The notes under the pieces are model-generated. The model ran no database searches. It saw only the letters and a program-made list of their open reading frames with translations, and was not told where the DNA came from. The translations under genes were made by a program, and so were the position numbers. Below are positions 1 to 12,870 of a stretch of DNA of 64,000 nucleotides, in pieces (position 1 is the first letter of the stretch; every line of letters starts with the position of its first letter). The stretch comes from Amanita rubescens (taxonomy: Eukaryota > Basidiomycota > Agaricomycetes > Agaricales > Amanitaceae), in the NCBI GenBank assembly GCA_015039365.1, contig WION01000063.1, positions 62,001 through 126,000 on the forward strand, in the 5' to 3' direction.

Positions 1-32
1 AATTTGAAAGTTGTGAATGGAAAGTTGACTCG

Positions 33-2486
33 ATGCCGCTCGTGCAATTTGCGCCTTTTTCTTCGCTCGTTCACCCAGCCTTTTGGCACAAGCTTGCAGA
101 CCTCAAAGTTGACGTCTTACGCCTAGGCGACGATCCCGTACCAGTCACAGGCGCGTACAGAACCGGCCGATCCATTACTGATCGCGAGACCGGTCGAGAT
201 ATCGCTCTCGCTTGTTCTCTTTCTGTCTCAGAGGAAAGCTTCGATTCCGCGTATTCGTGAGTCTAGCCATCCCTGACCGGTCCCGATTTATCACATTCCA
301 CTTAGACCACCACCCGCTCACATCGCCGTACGCGGATTACTCAAGAACTTTAACACGATCGAAGAGTTCTCACTCAAAGAAACCAAAGTTGCCCTCTTCG
401 AAGCAGAAGTACAGAAGGTATGTCCCGTCGATATCCGCAATCGTACATTCCTGATTGTGCAGATATGGGATCACATCCTCACATCGCGCGACACATCCAG
501 TCTCAATCGTTTTCTCCTCCTAACATTCGCGGATCTCAAGAAATATCAGTATCACTACTTGTTTGCATTCCCTGCATTCGCTGCAAAACCAGCATGGGAG
601 ATCGACGATCACAATGGATGGAAGAGCGCCACTGATGCATTCACTACGGAACAGGTGCGGAAATCAACCCACTCGCATATCCACAATTTTCTGATGCGAT
701 GTAGCTCTCGCTGATACAAAATCAATTGAAAGCGAGACAATCACCACTTCCTTTCTTCCTAGTCAGACCCAATGCCGAAATCGCCCCTGTCGAAGATTAT
801 GAAATATTCTTTGCCCAAACGCCCGGAAATGAACAGACCGTCGCCTTCATCGACCCCTCTGCAAATCCGCACAACCCAGGTTGGCCGCTTCGCAATCTTC
901 TTGCTTATCTCCGCGCCCTCTACCCCTCTACCACCTCTACCCTTCGCATCTTGTGCTGGAGAGAGCCAGAAACACCTTCCTCAAGCTGGAAGAGCCGTTT
1001 TGGTATCATTCACGTTGGCGCGGGTGATTCCCAGCTTAGTACTAGGCCATCCGCCGTGGGCTGGGAAAGGGATGCATCTGGAAAAACTGCTCCTCGCGTA
1101 GCCGATCTGGCACCGATGATGGATCCAAAGTTACTTGCGGACCAAGCAGTCGATCTCAACCTTAGGCTGATGCGATGGCGGATCGTTCCCTCGCTCGATC
1201 TTGAGAAAGTGTCTTCGACGCGATGTCTTTTACTAGGTGCCGGTACGCTTGGATGTTACGTTGCCAGATCACTTATGGTTGGTCGCGTCTACATACATCC
1301 ATATATTGTTGTTCACTTTTTAACAGGCTTGGGGTGTTCGTACAATTACTTTTGTTGATTCCGGACGCGTCTCTTTCTCGAATCCGGTACGGCAACCGCT
1401 CTTCGAATTTGAGGATTGCGTGGGAGGAGGCAAACCCAAAGCAGAATGTGCAGCTGAAAGCCTGCGGAAAATCTTTCCCGGCATCGTGCGTATCTCTTCA
1501 CAAGCCACTCATTATCCTAACATCCTACTAGAACGCAACTGGACACACTCTAGCAATACCCATGCCAGGACATCCGATTTCAACTTCAAACGAAGCTGTC
1601 GTTGCGCAGACGAAAGCTGACGTGGAGAAACTAGAGCATCTCATCGATTCACACGACGCTGTATTTTTATTGATGGATTCTCGAGAAAGCAGGTGGCTTC
1701 CGACGATGATCGGCGCTGCAAAGAACAAGGTCCGCAGCGCCATTGATAGTCAAAATAGGTCACTAATGATGGATTACAGATCGTACTGAACGCAGCACTT
1801 GGATTCGACACATTCGTCGTCATGCGGCACGGTCCAAGAGCTTCTACCATTCCACCTTCAACGGCGGCTAACAACACGCGTTTGGGATGCTACTACTGCA
1901 ATGACATTGTTGCCCCCAAAGACGTACGTTCAATCTCGCCGTATTCCATTCCATTAATCAAATATTTTCAGTCTCTTACGGACCGAACACTGGACCAAAT
2001 GTGTACCGTTACCCGTCCGGGACTCGCACCCATGGCCGCAGCCACGGCCGTCGAACTTCTGGCCTCTCTCTTGCAACATCCTGATGGGTAAGAACCAACC
2101 TCTTCCACACTCATTGTATATACTTATCATCACGCAGCATCTTCGCTGCACCGCCAGCTCCAGACTCTGCGGGCAAATCTACCGAGCCCGCAGACGCCAA
2201 CGGCGGCAGTGTCCTCGGCAGCGTTCCTCACCAACTACGTGGGTTCCTCAGCCAGTTCAGAAATATGTGCCTCGTCGGTGCAGCATACGACAAATGCACC
2301 GGATGCAGTGAAACTGTCATTCGTGCGTATGAACAAGAGGGGTTTGCGATGCTGCTCAAAGCATTTAATGATACAAAATATCTGGAGCAGCTCACCGGTT
2401 TGGACAAATTATTTGATGAGGGCGAGGCAGCGTTGGAAAGAGTAGATTGGGATGAAGGTGAAGAAGGTGGTGAGGATGATTTTTGA
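33..2486 (+). CDS. ATG7: Ubiquitin-like-modifier activating enzyme Atg7 (E1-like), multi-exon
   Basis: This is the E1-like enzyme of autophagy that activates Atg8 and Atg12 by adenylation and thioester transfer. The N-terminus ([13 protein letters not shown], then FWHKL) is typical of Atg7. I read exon 1 as 33-256, then exons holding NFNTIEEF (up to about 417), [10 protein letters not shown] (from about 463), and a long exon from about 710 to 1273 that ends after the nucleotide-binding GAGTLGC. Later exons carry [12 protein letters not shown], the MDSRESRW segment and [10 protein letters not shown]. The catalytic Cys codon is at 2002-2004. The C-terminus is acidic (GEEGGEDDF) and stops at 2484-2486. 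Introns are 45-65 bp GT-AG. Nothing appears broken. A partial 3' copy lies at 9349-10207. Confidence 0.95.
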
Positions 2487-2826
2487 ATAGGGAAGGGGAA
2501 TTCTTAAGAATAATTGTGCATGCTATGCTATCATGTTGTGGAACTGGAAGTTGTTTATGGTGTTACTTATGCTGAGAGACGAGCGTCGGGCTCGGTAAAA
2601 GCAAGGACAAACATCTGGACTCCGCTCCGCTCATCATCCATATCCATTCTACTCACTCCCTGTTGAAGACCTTCGTTTTAGCCCCTTCGCAAGCAGTTGC
2701 TGTTGGACAACCTATCACCACATGTTACATATCACAGGAAGTATCCGATAATGAAAATGTATTTCTTTAGACCCCGTTTACCAGAGAGAGATGCTACCTG
2801 AAACTGGGTCGGAGGAGGGATTCCAA
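2487..2826. other. Intergenic 3' flank between convergent ATG7 and NACHT-WD40 genes
   Basis: I see no gene here. The first 180 bases or so (to about 2665) are the 3' flank of ATG7 and are also present, nearly identical, after the ATG7 fragment at 10035-10207. That shows the duplicated block runs past the stop codon. Confidence 0.7.
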
Positions 2827-5800
2827 CTAGAATTTGATGACGATGGTCTCATACGAATCGTCAAGCCGCAGGGCCTTACTATCCCGGGACCAGCATGCAT
2901 CATGCCGCCGCCATTCGACAGGTAACCATATCTGGTGTTTCCCTTCAGGGTCCCTCACCCACCCAAGTATTCGTACTATAGTCCATGAATGTCGGGTATA
3001 GAGTCTGGGCAGAGAATAAAAGAAGTCTAATTTGTGGGTGAAGAGATTGTGCTCGCCTCTTTCCAATGCACAAATGTCAAGGTGAGTATAGAGAGGGTCT
3101 AAAAATGCTTGGACGGGCTCAAATACTTCTCCAGTTCCTGGGTGGTAGGCGAGAATGGCATCTCCAACCTCTCTCCCGATGACCACGGCTTGATCTTGGA
3201 TGAAGAACAGCGGGGATTCAAGACTCGTGGATATGGTCCAGATACTGTTGCTGCGGTCCGCCCTTCCGTTGGGAAAAACACCATCGACTGCCCCCTCTTC
3301 CGTAAGCCGCCAAGCTGCAAGTTTGTGACGATCCCACACCAAGAGAATGTTACCAGTGAGGGCAAATCCGTCTACCTTACCCGGGCCCGCATCGATGATT
3401 TGTGAAGGGGTTGGTGAAAGGAGGTTGATGATGGTGATGGTACTGCCCTCCATATTTCGAATTGCCACGTAATTGCCATCACTAGAGAGGGCAGCAAACT
3501 GCGGGCCATTGCTGGGACGAGCAACGATGGGGGAGTCATCCAAACGCCACAAGTAGAGAACACGCTGGAGCCGACCCAGGAGTGACGATAAACTTGATGA
3601 CAAAGTTGGTGAGAACTGAAGAGAGGAATGCGGTAAATCGTCCCCAGGGCGAAATAATGATAATTTCCTCCACGGGGTATAACGACCCGAAGTGTATTTC
3701 CAGGTATGGACACCAAAACTCGAGAACGTTGCGAAAAGGCTTCCGTCGGAAGAGAAGGAGCAAGAAGAAAAGCATCCTTCTTGATCTAATAGGCAATCCG
3801 AGTTACGAATGTCCAAGATGGAGAGATAATCGTCATTCGAAGTGGAAATACGATACGTAGTTGGAGAAAAGGATTCGACCCGATGACCCTTACGCAAGCC
3901 GATATGGAAGGACTCGATCTTGGCGAAACTGGACCCAACCTCCGAGATGTCAATGATACAACCCTGACCGACTTGCACTGCCGTCATGACTCGAAAGGAT
4001 GTGTCATGGGCCCAAAGATGTGGTTTGATCGTTGACTGAAGTGTACCAGGGGAATGTGTCGTGCCCGAGGTTACGTTGCACGTACGCACACCATAGGTCT
4101 TGATCTCAGAATTGGTATCAATCTCAAAATTGGTATTCTCGGCCTTAGAAGCAGCCTCGCTCTTGGGATAGGCCTTGGTCTCCTGGACCTTGATCCCCAT
4201 GATGCCAATCATACTTCCGTCTAACGACCACAGCAGAGAGAAATCCAAGTCAGCACCTCCGTGATCAATTTCACTGATCACTCCCCCTGTCTGGATATCC
4301 CAGATTACGAGCGAAGTGTCGGAGATAAATGCAATGGAAAGTCCGTCTGTTGAATAGGTAAGTAGAGCCACGTTCTTAAGGGGGTTAGTGAGCTTAAGGG
4401 TGGAAAGCAGTTCGAAGCCGAGTGAATCGTGAATCTCCACAACCCCTTTGTTTTCTATGGCGATGAACCGACCATCTGGCGACCAAGTGTAGGGGCCATT
4501 GGCGCTGGAAACGGCTATCTTATCGTCCCATGACTCTTGGATTCCAACTGCCACTCTTGGCAAGGGAGCGTGCCGCTGATCATAGTACTGCCTTCGGACA
4601 ATTGACGAGAGAGGGGATAGTTCCAAAGCGGAGTGGTAGATATGGGTGGCTGAGACGTTGATTGGTTCGAAGAACCTAGTCACGAAATGGAAATAGTCTC
4701 TGGCGATCTCGAGCAGCTCCTCGTTCCCGGAAACCTGATTTATCACGTGTGTTAGCATCGGACGAAGCTGTAACAAGGCCAAAACAAACCTTCTGTAGCC
4801 ATGGAATCAGCTTTCCTAGCGCAACAATAGCTCCCCTAATAGCCCCGAGGACGCTGACCACCTCCAGCCACGCTAGGAATCTCTCCTTCAGGAAAACATG
4901 TAGATAGGAAATCAGATCGGTGACATTGCCATCGCTCCCAATCAGGTGGCTGTGCCAGGATCGGCAGGCATACTGCAATGCGCCGCTGATGCGATCGTTA
5001 ATCCTGGTCTGTAAATCCTCGACTTCTGAGTTCAAGCTGTAATCCGGGAGTGATAAGAGGTTCTGTTTCAATCCTCCATTCATCACTCTCAGGCAGTTTA
5101 TGGTGAGTTCAAAATGTAGATTTCTGGGCGAGATATAGAACCTCGTGTCGGTGCAGCGGAAATTACTGGTAATGAAATCGGGGAATGACTTGTGGAACGG
5201 CTTTACAGGCTGGCTGGAATCCCCATCAAGGATGAGCAGTGACTGAAGCAATGTGAGGAACAGTGCGACCTCCTTGGGGTCCAGACCAATCAGCTCGGCG
5301 ATCCCAGATGGAGGAAGGGGGTTGGCGAGCAGGACAACAGTGCCAACGATAGACCTGGCCTTGGAATACACCTCCGTATCTCCCTCGCTGAAGGCCATCT
5401 CGAGGATTGATGTGTACAGAGAGTCAAGAGTTGTCTTGGAGTTGAAACGCGTCTTGCCCTCAGGGATTGTGCACTCGGGAAGCTTGACAATCGCATTCAG
5501 TCGTTGTTCGGGGAGATGGGTCTTGCTATCCAGAAACTTGACAGTCGCGACGGCATAAACAAACAGCCCCGCCGCTCTGCGACATAGTACATCGATATGT
5601 TCATCGCTCGGCCACCCCTTGAGACAACGCCGTCGTGCAAGTTCGGAAAGTTCATGTATGAGGAATAACCGGATATCGTTATTTATCAGAGAGGGGTGGA
5701 CGTCGTGCAAAACGAAGACTTTGGTTGAGTCCACGAGGAGGGGGAGACGGAATCCAGTCTCGATCCGGGATTCGGGTCGGCCAGTGATGAAAAACTTGAC

Positions 5801-7674
5801 CGTTGGTATTTGTTCGACAAAACGCCCCAGCACAGAGAGAATTGCAGATGATGGCTCCTCGTCCTTGCACTCGTCGAGAGCATCGATCACGATGATTGTC
5901 AGAACATCTGCTGACTTGAGTGGCTTGACTATCAGTTCCTCCATTTGGTTAATAAGTGACTCGTGCACAATGTCCGGATTTGACTGGAGGAGGGGGACGA
6001 GAACGGATCGAAATTTCTGGTGCTTGTGCGCCAGCTGGAAGGCAATGGTGGGGAAGATAAAGTGGAGGTTGCTGCGGTCCTCGAAATCGCGTGAACAAAA
6101 GAATGATGCTCCCAGTAGCCCGTCGGCGAAGAGTCGTTTGCTGACTGTCTGGGCGATCGTGGACTTGCCAGTGCCAGCGAGCCCGTTCAACCAGAAGACG
6201 GCAGACTTTTTGAAGTCCCTGGACCACGACTCGATGTCGTTCAGGACAGTCTCCCGTGTACCCCTGAGGCAGCCTTTGCGATCACCGTGTTGATGTCCGG
6301 CCCCACGAGCACGGCGGCAGCTGTTCAGCACCGATAGGTCTACCGTATGCCATATGGCGCGTCAGTCAGTTTGGCTGAAGGAGGAAGACGGGGAGACCGA
6401 ACCAGCATCCACAATCATCTCGCGGTTCTGATCATATATTGCCTTCTGCAGGGCCATCTGCCAAAGTGTTCCAATTTGGGTGACACAACGGCGGTGTAAG
6501 CTTTGTATCCACTTACCTGATAGTCCATGACGGCATCGCGGATATCGTCCGCTATTGCGGACACGGACTGTATATCGTCTTGACATTCCTTGTAGTCATG
6601 GGCACTGATGCGATTGTAGAGCACGTTCCCATTATCCCTGATTAGCCTGAGAGTGCTAGGAGAGAATTAACACGATGGTGGATTAGGGTTGATTCGGACC
6701 ACCTACTTGAACAGCTTCGCCCGATGCTCGTGCTCGTCTTCGTGCCTGAGTCCATCGTCGTCTGAGCACAGCCGAACCAACCGAGCCATTACGGAATCCA
6801 GCTTGTTTTTCACCGCCGGGGATCCCTGTCCAAGCGTCAGCGAACATCACGGTCAGCTTACCGAAATCCGTCACCTCGTGAAGTTTCAAGAGGGTACCGA
6901 AAGAAGACTTGATGAAGGGACGGATCGTCAGCATAAATGAAAAAGACAAACTGTAAAGTTCTTACACTAAGGTTAGTGATTTGGTCGTAGATCGCTTGCT
7001 GTTGCGATATCTGTCCTCCTGTGTGAGTTATACTCGTTGCAACAAAGCGGTTCTCGGCTCACTTGGTAGAGGGTAATAGCCTCACGAAGCCGTTCGACGA
7101 GTCTTATAACCTCTCCGGAATCACTCTCCTTGTCCAAGAACCCAGCCGCCATACCTTTTTCCAGCAATTCCTGAGATCGCTTCTCGATTTGTTCCAATGT
7201 TCTGCGAAGACCGTTGATTCCAACAAAGGTGAGAAATCGGCGAGCATACCTGGTCAACTCTTTGCGTCGTCCCATCTCCTCAGGGTCTCCGTCAGTACTT
7301 GTTGTGGTGATGTTTTGTTTGAACCTGTCCAACTGTGGTTTAAGATCCTTAATCTTGTCCTCGACATCTTTGAATTGCTGCGGCCGTACTCCGTGTCAGT
7401 CGTCCACAATAGTAATCCACTTGGCCAATACCTCATAATGCTTGATAAGTGCGTTCACCCCGCCGAGGGCAGCCTTGAGGGGTGGGAAGCAATCAGCGGA
7501 CTCTTTCGCAATGTCGAGGAGGATCTTTGCGACATCTACCACTCTCTGCTTCTTTGCTAGGAAACTCCAGGTTTTCGGCTGACCTCACGGAAGGCGTTGA
7601 ATCTACTCACATCGACTTTGATCTATATTATTCCCAGAAGTTCCAGATCCCGTCAGTCTCCGTTTTCGAAACAT
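2827..7674 (-). CDS. NACHT-WD40 type NLR (STAND NTPase), multi-exon
   Basis: A fungal NOD-like receptor of the HET-E/NWD kind, an intracellular sensor of the STAND class. I place the start at the ATG ending at 7674 (MFRKRRLTGSGTSG) because it splices in frame through 7611-7674, 7432-7556, 7250-7377, 7063-7201 and 6966-7010 into a helical N-terminal region (FPPLKAALGG). More small exons follow between 6960 and 6340. The NACHT core is on 4783-6331: P-loop GLAGTGKST (about 6160-6190), Walker B VIDALDEC and sensor FFITGRPE. An intron at about 4737-4786 joins it to a 2 kb exon of WD40-like blades (YTWSPDGRFIAI, LLWSLDGSMIGI) that ends at 2827. It is CpG-rich, unlike NLR1 and NLR2. The small exons between 6340 and 6960 are the least certain part. 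Confidence 0.85.
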
Positions 7675-9348
7675 GTTTTTCAAGCCCGGGTGCGAGAGTG
7701 CTGTCGTCTACATAAACGCGAAAGCCCGGATAACGCCACCTCCCTGACTCGAAACGTGGGAGCGGTTGTGTCGAGACTCGGCACAAAAGCTTCTTTGCAG
7801 TTCCCTCCCGCCCAGTTTTTTTCACCATCACGTTCAATTTCTCCACCGCCGCTTCCACCCACGGCCGCACAATGACCGCATCGGTCTCGCCACAGCTTCT
7901 CCCTACCGCAATCTCGCGCCCAACTTTGAAAACGCCCCTCCACTTCCTTTTCCAGACGCATCCAAATGTAACCTCTCCTAAAAAGACTCGATGGATGGAC
8001 ACCATCATTGCTACTACTTGAACCGGGATATCCTCTCACCAGCGTCCCGCGTGGGGCAAGTGTGCGAGTGCCGTACTCAATAAATTACAGCGAGCTTATG
8101 CCGCAAGTTCGAATCCAACACCCATCGACTCGGATCGCCTATCCACCACTGACGTCCACACGGCTCAAAAACCCTACAATACCATCCCCTCCTTCCTATC
8201 TCGCTGTACCCTCAGGCGTACTTACCACGGGATTCGGTTTCTCTCAGTTAACAGTGCTTGAGAGAGAGCGCCGAGCGAGTTTATAGAGGGATGCTCGTTG
8301 GAAGAAGGTGTGACTCGATCGAATTTGGCGACTTGAAGGGAGAAGGAAGACCCGTGATTGGCGGTCTAGGAGTAAGGTGAGCCATGCTTTTTTTATTTCT
8401 GTCTGTTTCCTTTACTCAAGTTACGTCAAGGTACACGAAGCTAAACCTGAACATGACGGGTTGCAAGTACCGGTGTGGCTCAGTACTCTCGTTACATCTC
8501 CTATCCTCATCATCCCGCTGCTATTCAAGCGTAGCATACAACAGCTGTCCATCAAGTTCTGGTGCAAAGAAAGCTGGAATTGCGTTGACTAAAAAGGAGA
8601 AGTGGGAAAATTGAGTACCGCTCGCGGTAAGACCAGTCAGATCCTTGGTCCGCGCTACACAATGGTGCTGTTGGCCTCGGGGGAGATGACGTCCGATGAT
8701 AACTACCTAGCGATGGCGTTATCATCTGAAGAACTTACAATTCGCGTGATGGACAAGGCTAGGATAGATCCCTGGCAAATTTGTCATTGTTCAAGTTTGC
8801 CTGCCTCCCAGTACGATCGATGATTCGATCTCATGCCCCAAAAACCAAATTGCACTGCCCTTGCTCGAGTTGGCACAGAGAGGCTACCCTTTCTTTCTCG
8901 GAAACTTTCAGGCACGGATCGTCTGATGTTCTCCAATTCGACTCTCACCGGCTAGTTCTTCATTACAATTTCTACTGGCTACGATAGACTTACGTACGAT
9001 TGGAATGCAGAGAAATGGATCTGCGGAAGAGCCGGCGCCAGAAGAGTGGCCTGACCAGCCTCGAAATGGAACTTGTTTAGAGGACGAACAGTGGGGCGGT
9101 TATTCCTCTGGATTAGGATCTCCTGCGTTGCCTGGGACGCCGACTTTATATTCGTTGACGACGGCGGCCTGATATGGATACATCTCATTTGATACCCAGT
9201 GTATGGCACGACAATCACGCTGTACTCTGTACGTTACAATTAGAAATCGATTAGAAGCTTGCGCCATGTCCCCGTCGTGAGGTGGTTAGGAATGGTAGAT
9301 AGACGACAAGAGGACTTTGCCATCGAACTTGATCATCGTGACGCCAAT
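7675..9348. other. Intergenic, no gene recognised
   Basis: About 1.7 kb upstream of the NACHT-WD40 gene. Open frames of up to 126 codons exist on both strands but none resembles a known family or is supported by plausible splicing. It presumably holds the promoter of the NACHT gene and the left junction of the ATG7 duplication. Confidence 0.5.
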
Positions 9349-10207
9349 TCGTCGTCATGCGGCACGGTCCAAGAGCTTTTACCATTCCACCTTCCGCCTT
9401 CAACGGCGGCTAACAACACGCGTTTGGGATGCTACTACTGCAATGACATTGTTGCCCCCAAAGACGTACGTTCAATCTTGCCGCGTTCCATAATCCATTC
9501 CATTAATCAAATCTTTTCAGTCTCTTACGGACCGAACACTGGACCAAATGTGTACCGTTACTCGTCCGGGACTCGCACCTATGGCCGCAGCCACGGCCGT
9601 CGAACTTCTGGCCTCTCTCTTCAACAACATCCTGATGGGCAAGAACCAAGTTCTTCCACACTCATTGTATATACTTATCATCACGCAGCATCTTCGCTGC
9701 ACCGCCAGCTCCAGACTCTGCGGGCAAATCTACCGAGCCCGCAGACGCCAACGGCGGCAGTGTCCTCGGCAGCGTTCCTCACCAGCTACGCGGGTTCCTC
9801 AGCCAGTTCAGAAATATGTGCCTAGTCGATGCAGCATACGACAAATGCACCGGATCCAGTGAAACTGTCATTCGTGCGTATGAACAAGAATGGTTTGCGA
9901 TGCTGCTTAAAGCATTTAATGATACAAAATATCTGGGGCAGCTCACCGGTTTGGACAAATTATTTGATGAGGGCGAGGCAGCGTTGGAGAGAGTAGATTG
10001 GGATGAAGGTGACGGTGGTGAGGATGATTTTTGAATTGGAGATGTAGGGAAGGGGAATTCTTAAGAATAATTGTGCATGCTATCATGTTGTGGAACTGGA
10101 AATTGTTTATGGTGTTATGCTGAGAGACGAGCGTCGGGCTCGGTAAAAGCAAGGACAAACATCTGGACTCCGCTCCGCTCATCTACATCCATTCTACTCT
10201 CCCTGTT
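9349..10207 (+). pseudogene. ATG7 3'-end duplicate (broken copy)
   Basis: A direct-repeat copy of about 1817-2668, aligning almost base for base by eye, including intron sequence and 3' flank. It starts inside the exon before the catalytic Cys exon and has no upstream ATG7 exons. Breaks visible: a 6 bp insertion near 9389, two extra bases in the LLQHPDG codons near 9625 that shift the frame, and a GT to GC change at the next donor. DKCTGCSE has become DKCTGSSE. The catalytic-Cys motif CTVTRPG is still present. It cannot make Atg7 alone and is best called a pseudogene fragment. Confidence 0.9.
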
Positions 10208-10974
10208 GCTAGAACAACCCATCAACGCCATTCACCTCGGCGCAGCTCGACAAAACACCCTTCGCCTTTTGTTACACTTTAGGAAAACTTCACCTGTCCG
10301 ATCTGCGTCCGAATGGTTCACCCAATTGACGCGCGACACGACTTAGGCTATTCGTTACCTGCGATGGATTCGCAAGAAATCAACCCGGTCCGCCCGTAAT
10401 CGGGTCTTTAACATCGTAGCAGGTTGACACAGTGTACAAACGACGTGAGCATAGGTCCTATCAAATCCAGCACTTGGATTCAACTAAGAGACGTTTCATG
10501 TTGTGTTACCCGCTAGCCGCAAACACCGCATTGTTGTCCAGCCTTCAACTGGGGAAAAGTAGTAGCTTATTGCCTCAGCAACAAGGTACATGTCAATTGC
10601 CACCGGACGGAAAAAGCTCCACATATGTACGTCATCGGGTCCAACTTCGCCGACCTGCCAGTTTTTTTCTCGTTTGAATTTAGTAAGTACAATATTCCGT
10701 TAGTAGAATGAAATGGTACGAGTATTGATTGTTTGCAATTGCAGACTCGGCGTAGCACTCGAATTGGAAAAAGAGAGACTTGACCAAGTTCGGACGCAAG
10801 TATCATAACAATACGAATAACATCAGGGCTCCACAATGGCGGGAAGGGGGACCGAAACTGTTTGAACATTTAATTCACCCGTCGAGGGCGCAACGCCAAA
10901 TCCTTCGGCCTCGGAATCCACAGCCTCGGCCGCATATATTATGTCGCCCGAGCTTTGGCCCCAGTGCTTAAGCC
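10208..10974. other. Intergenic, no gene recognised
   Basis: No coding region could be supported. A TATA-like stretch (atatatt, about 10935) lies roughly 40 bp before the start of the CFEM gene and may belong to its promoter. Confidence 0.45.
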
Positions 10975-11326
10975 ATGTTGTTCAACTTCATCCTCTTTGC
11001 CATCGTCGTTGTTTTTGCTCAAGGCGTCCACGCCCGAACTCTTTCCACCGTAGATGTCCCCACTACCCTTGGCCAGGTCCCCTCGTGCATTCAGGGCTGT
11101 GCTCAATCCGCGTTCCAAACTGTCGGCAGTCCCTGCGCGTCCATGTCAGTCTCTTTCCTCTGTCGGCTGGTCTAGTGTCCTGACGCTCGTATTTGTCAGT
11201 ACTGACCCTTGCGTCTGTACGAACACCGAGTTCCAGCAGACTGCCAACCAGTGTTTGATGTCCCAGTGCTCTACCGCTGACCAGACTACTGCTTTCCAGC
11301 TCAAGCAGGCTCTATGTGGCCAGTGA
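10975..11326 (+). CDS. Small secreted CFEM-domain protein
   Basis: A 98-residue protein from two exons, 10975-11144 and 11200-11326, with a 55 bp intron (gtcagt...gtcag) that restores ASITDPCVC across the junction. A hydrophobic signal peptide (MLFNFILFAIVVVFAQGVHA) is followed by a CFEM-type module of eight cysteines: PSC, GC, SPC, DPC-VC, QC, QC and a last C three residues from the end. CFEM proteins are fungal extracellular or GPI-anchored proteins used in haem binding, adhesion or host interaction. No GPI tail is visible, so it is probably secreted free. It is short for the family, being essentially one domain. Confidence 0.85.
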
Positions 11327-11701
11327 TATTATTGCACACGTCGAACGCCGTTCATCACTCGGCTGGTGAGACACAAGGACAACTCATTCTCGCTAGCACA
11401 TATTACATGTAGATAGATACTTGGACATTTGAACATTTGGACATTTGCGATATGATACTGGACATACGAGACACCACATTGAAAAATGTGTTATTCTGCG
11501 TACAATTATCTGTCTTGAAGTGGTACATATTTCTGTACTGTATGCACACTTTTGCTGGGTGCTAATCACTCCTGAAATTATCTATTAAAATTCATAGCCT
11601 TTACAAAAGTGAGGTGCAATGAAATAGGTATTACTTACATGTCTTGTTGGCCAGCTTATTTAATTCCATCCTGTGATAGAGTGTAGTTGGGTGTTGAGAT
11701 C
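11327..11701. other. 3' flank of CFEM gene and NLR1, no gene
   Basis: I see no coding region. The part next to NLR1 (about 11500-11701) has no CpG and looks like the continuation of the CpG-poor block of the NLR gene. Confidence 0.5.
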
Positions 11702-12870
11702 CTATATTAACCCAGTGACAGCTTGGGAAAGTAAAAATCGTCCCTCATTTGTTTTCCCTTGCTGTATGTATGCATTTCCCAACATGCCCATGCTGTCAAG
11801 GGTCTGTAGGCGATTTGGTCCAAACTTTGCTTTCCTTGCTTCATAGACATTGAAATTTAACTTCACTGCCTCCTCCCACTTCCCCTGATTGAAGCATGCA
11901 GCTGCTAGATTACTCATGGCAAAGAGAGTATCATAGTGTTTTGGTCCAAGTGTTGTATTCCTAATATCCACAACATGCAACAGCAATTGCTCTGCCTCAA
12001 CCACTCTACCTTGTCTCATGTATATGACTGCCAGACTTTCCATGGAGATGAGAGTGGATGGATGGTCTGATCCAAGCTTTACCATGTGTGTTTCCATGAC
12101 CTGTGTCTGAAGCTTCTCTGCTTCATCCATTCTCCCCTGTCCCCAATATGAATTTGCCAGATTGGTCATACTGTCAAGGGTAAATTGATCCTCTTCTCCA
12201 AGCCTTTCTTTGCTTGCCTCCATAACTTGCATGTAAATTTTCTCTACCTTATCCCACCTCCCTTCAAGGTCTTCATAAATATATCCTAAGTGTCTCATGC
12301 TGGCAAGTGTGTGTACGTGATCTGGTCCAAGCTTTGCTTCCCTGGCCTTCATCACACTCATTTGTAGATTCTCTGCTTCATTCAAGCTACCAGTGTGATA
12401 GAACACCTGTGAAAATCTATCACATTCATCATCATAGTAAGAATGTTTTAACTGAGATTCAGCTGCATGGCCATTACTTGCTCTGATGTGTGGGACAAGT
12501 AATCCACAGAATATATGATCATCACAATCATACAAATTCACAGAACAGGATAGCAATGCTCTTGTAACAAGGTGTTGCTTGCCAATCTCTGTCTTGGGTA
12601 TCCTATTTCTGCTCCATGATTGCACCAATGGGTGAATTGAATACAACTTTCCACTACCTCTGATGAGAGAAAATGACAATAGCACTTGAATCCCTGCATG
12701 AAATTGAATTTTGTCCCATTCCCCTCTTTCATTTAAAAGCAAGACTTGAGTATTCAACACTGTTACCAATAATGGGAGACCCAGTTTTTTTTCTCCTTTG
12801 ATATTCCTCTTTTTGTAGTTTTCTGCAGCCTTTCTAAACAACTCTTCTGCTGGTATGTTCTCATGATGTA
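11702..12870 (-). pseudogene. NLR1, 3' part (TPR region) cut off by LTR element 1
   Basis: This is the C-terminal half of an NB-ARC-TPR NLR whose N-terminal half lies at 21016-22299. It begins where element 1 is inserted, in the codons for a segment like HENIPAEELFRKA. It then holds the winged-helix-like region with SIHPLVQSWSR and about five kinesin-light-chain type TPR units (KLGPDHVHTLASM, LGSDHPSTLISM, TLGPKHYDTLFAM). It stops at 11702-11704, about 28 residues earlier than its paralogue at 32764-35214. No stop or frameshift is visible inside, so the retrotransposon appears to be the only break. I count 3 CpG in about 1.17 kb. Confidence 0.9.
12866..12870. repeat. Target-site duplication of element 1, left (ATGTA)
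   Basis: ATGTA directly before the left LTR is repeated directly after the right LTR at 21016-21020. Five bases is the usual Ty3/gypsy size. Confidence 0.95.

Noticed and set aside
7628..8039. Two overlapping minus-strand frames of 119 and 126 codons upstream of the NACHT gene
   Set aside because: The in-frame splicing chain from ATG 7674 explains the NLR N-terminus better; these frames look like chance and have no family resemblance.
9349..10207. Second functional ATG7 gene
   Set aside because: Upstream exons are missing, the frame is shifted near 9625 and the following donor is changed.
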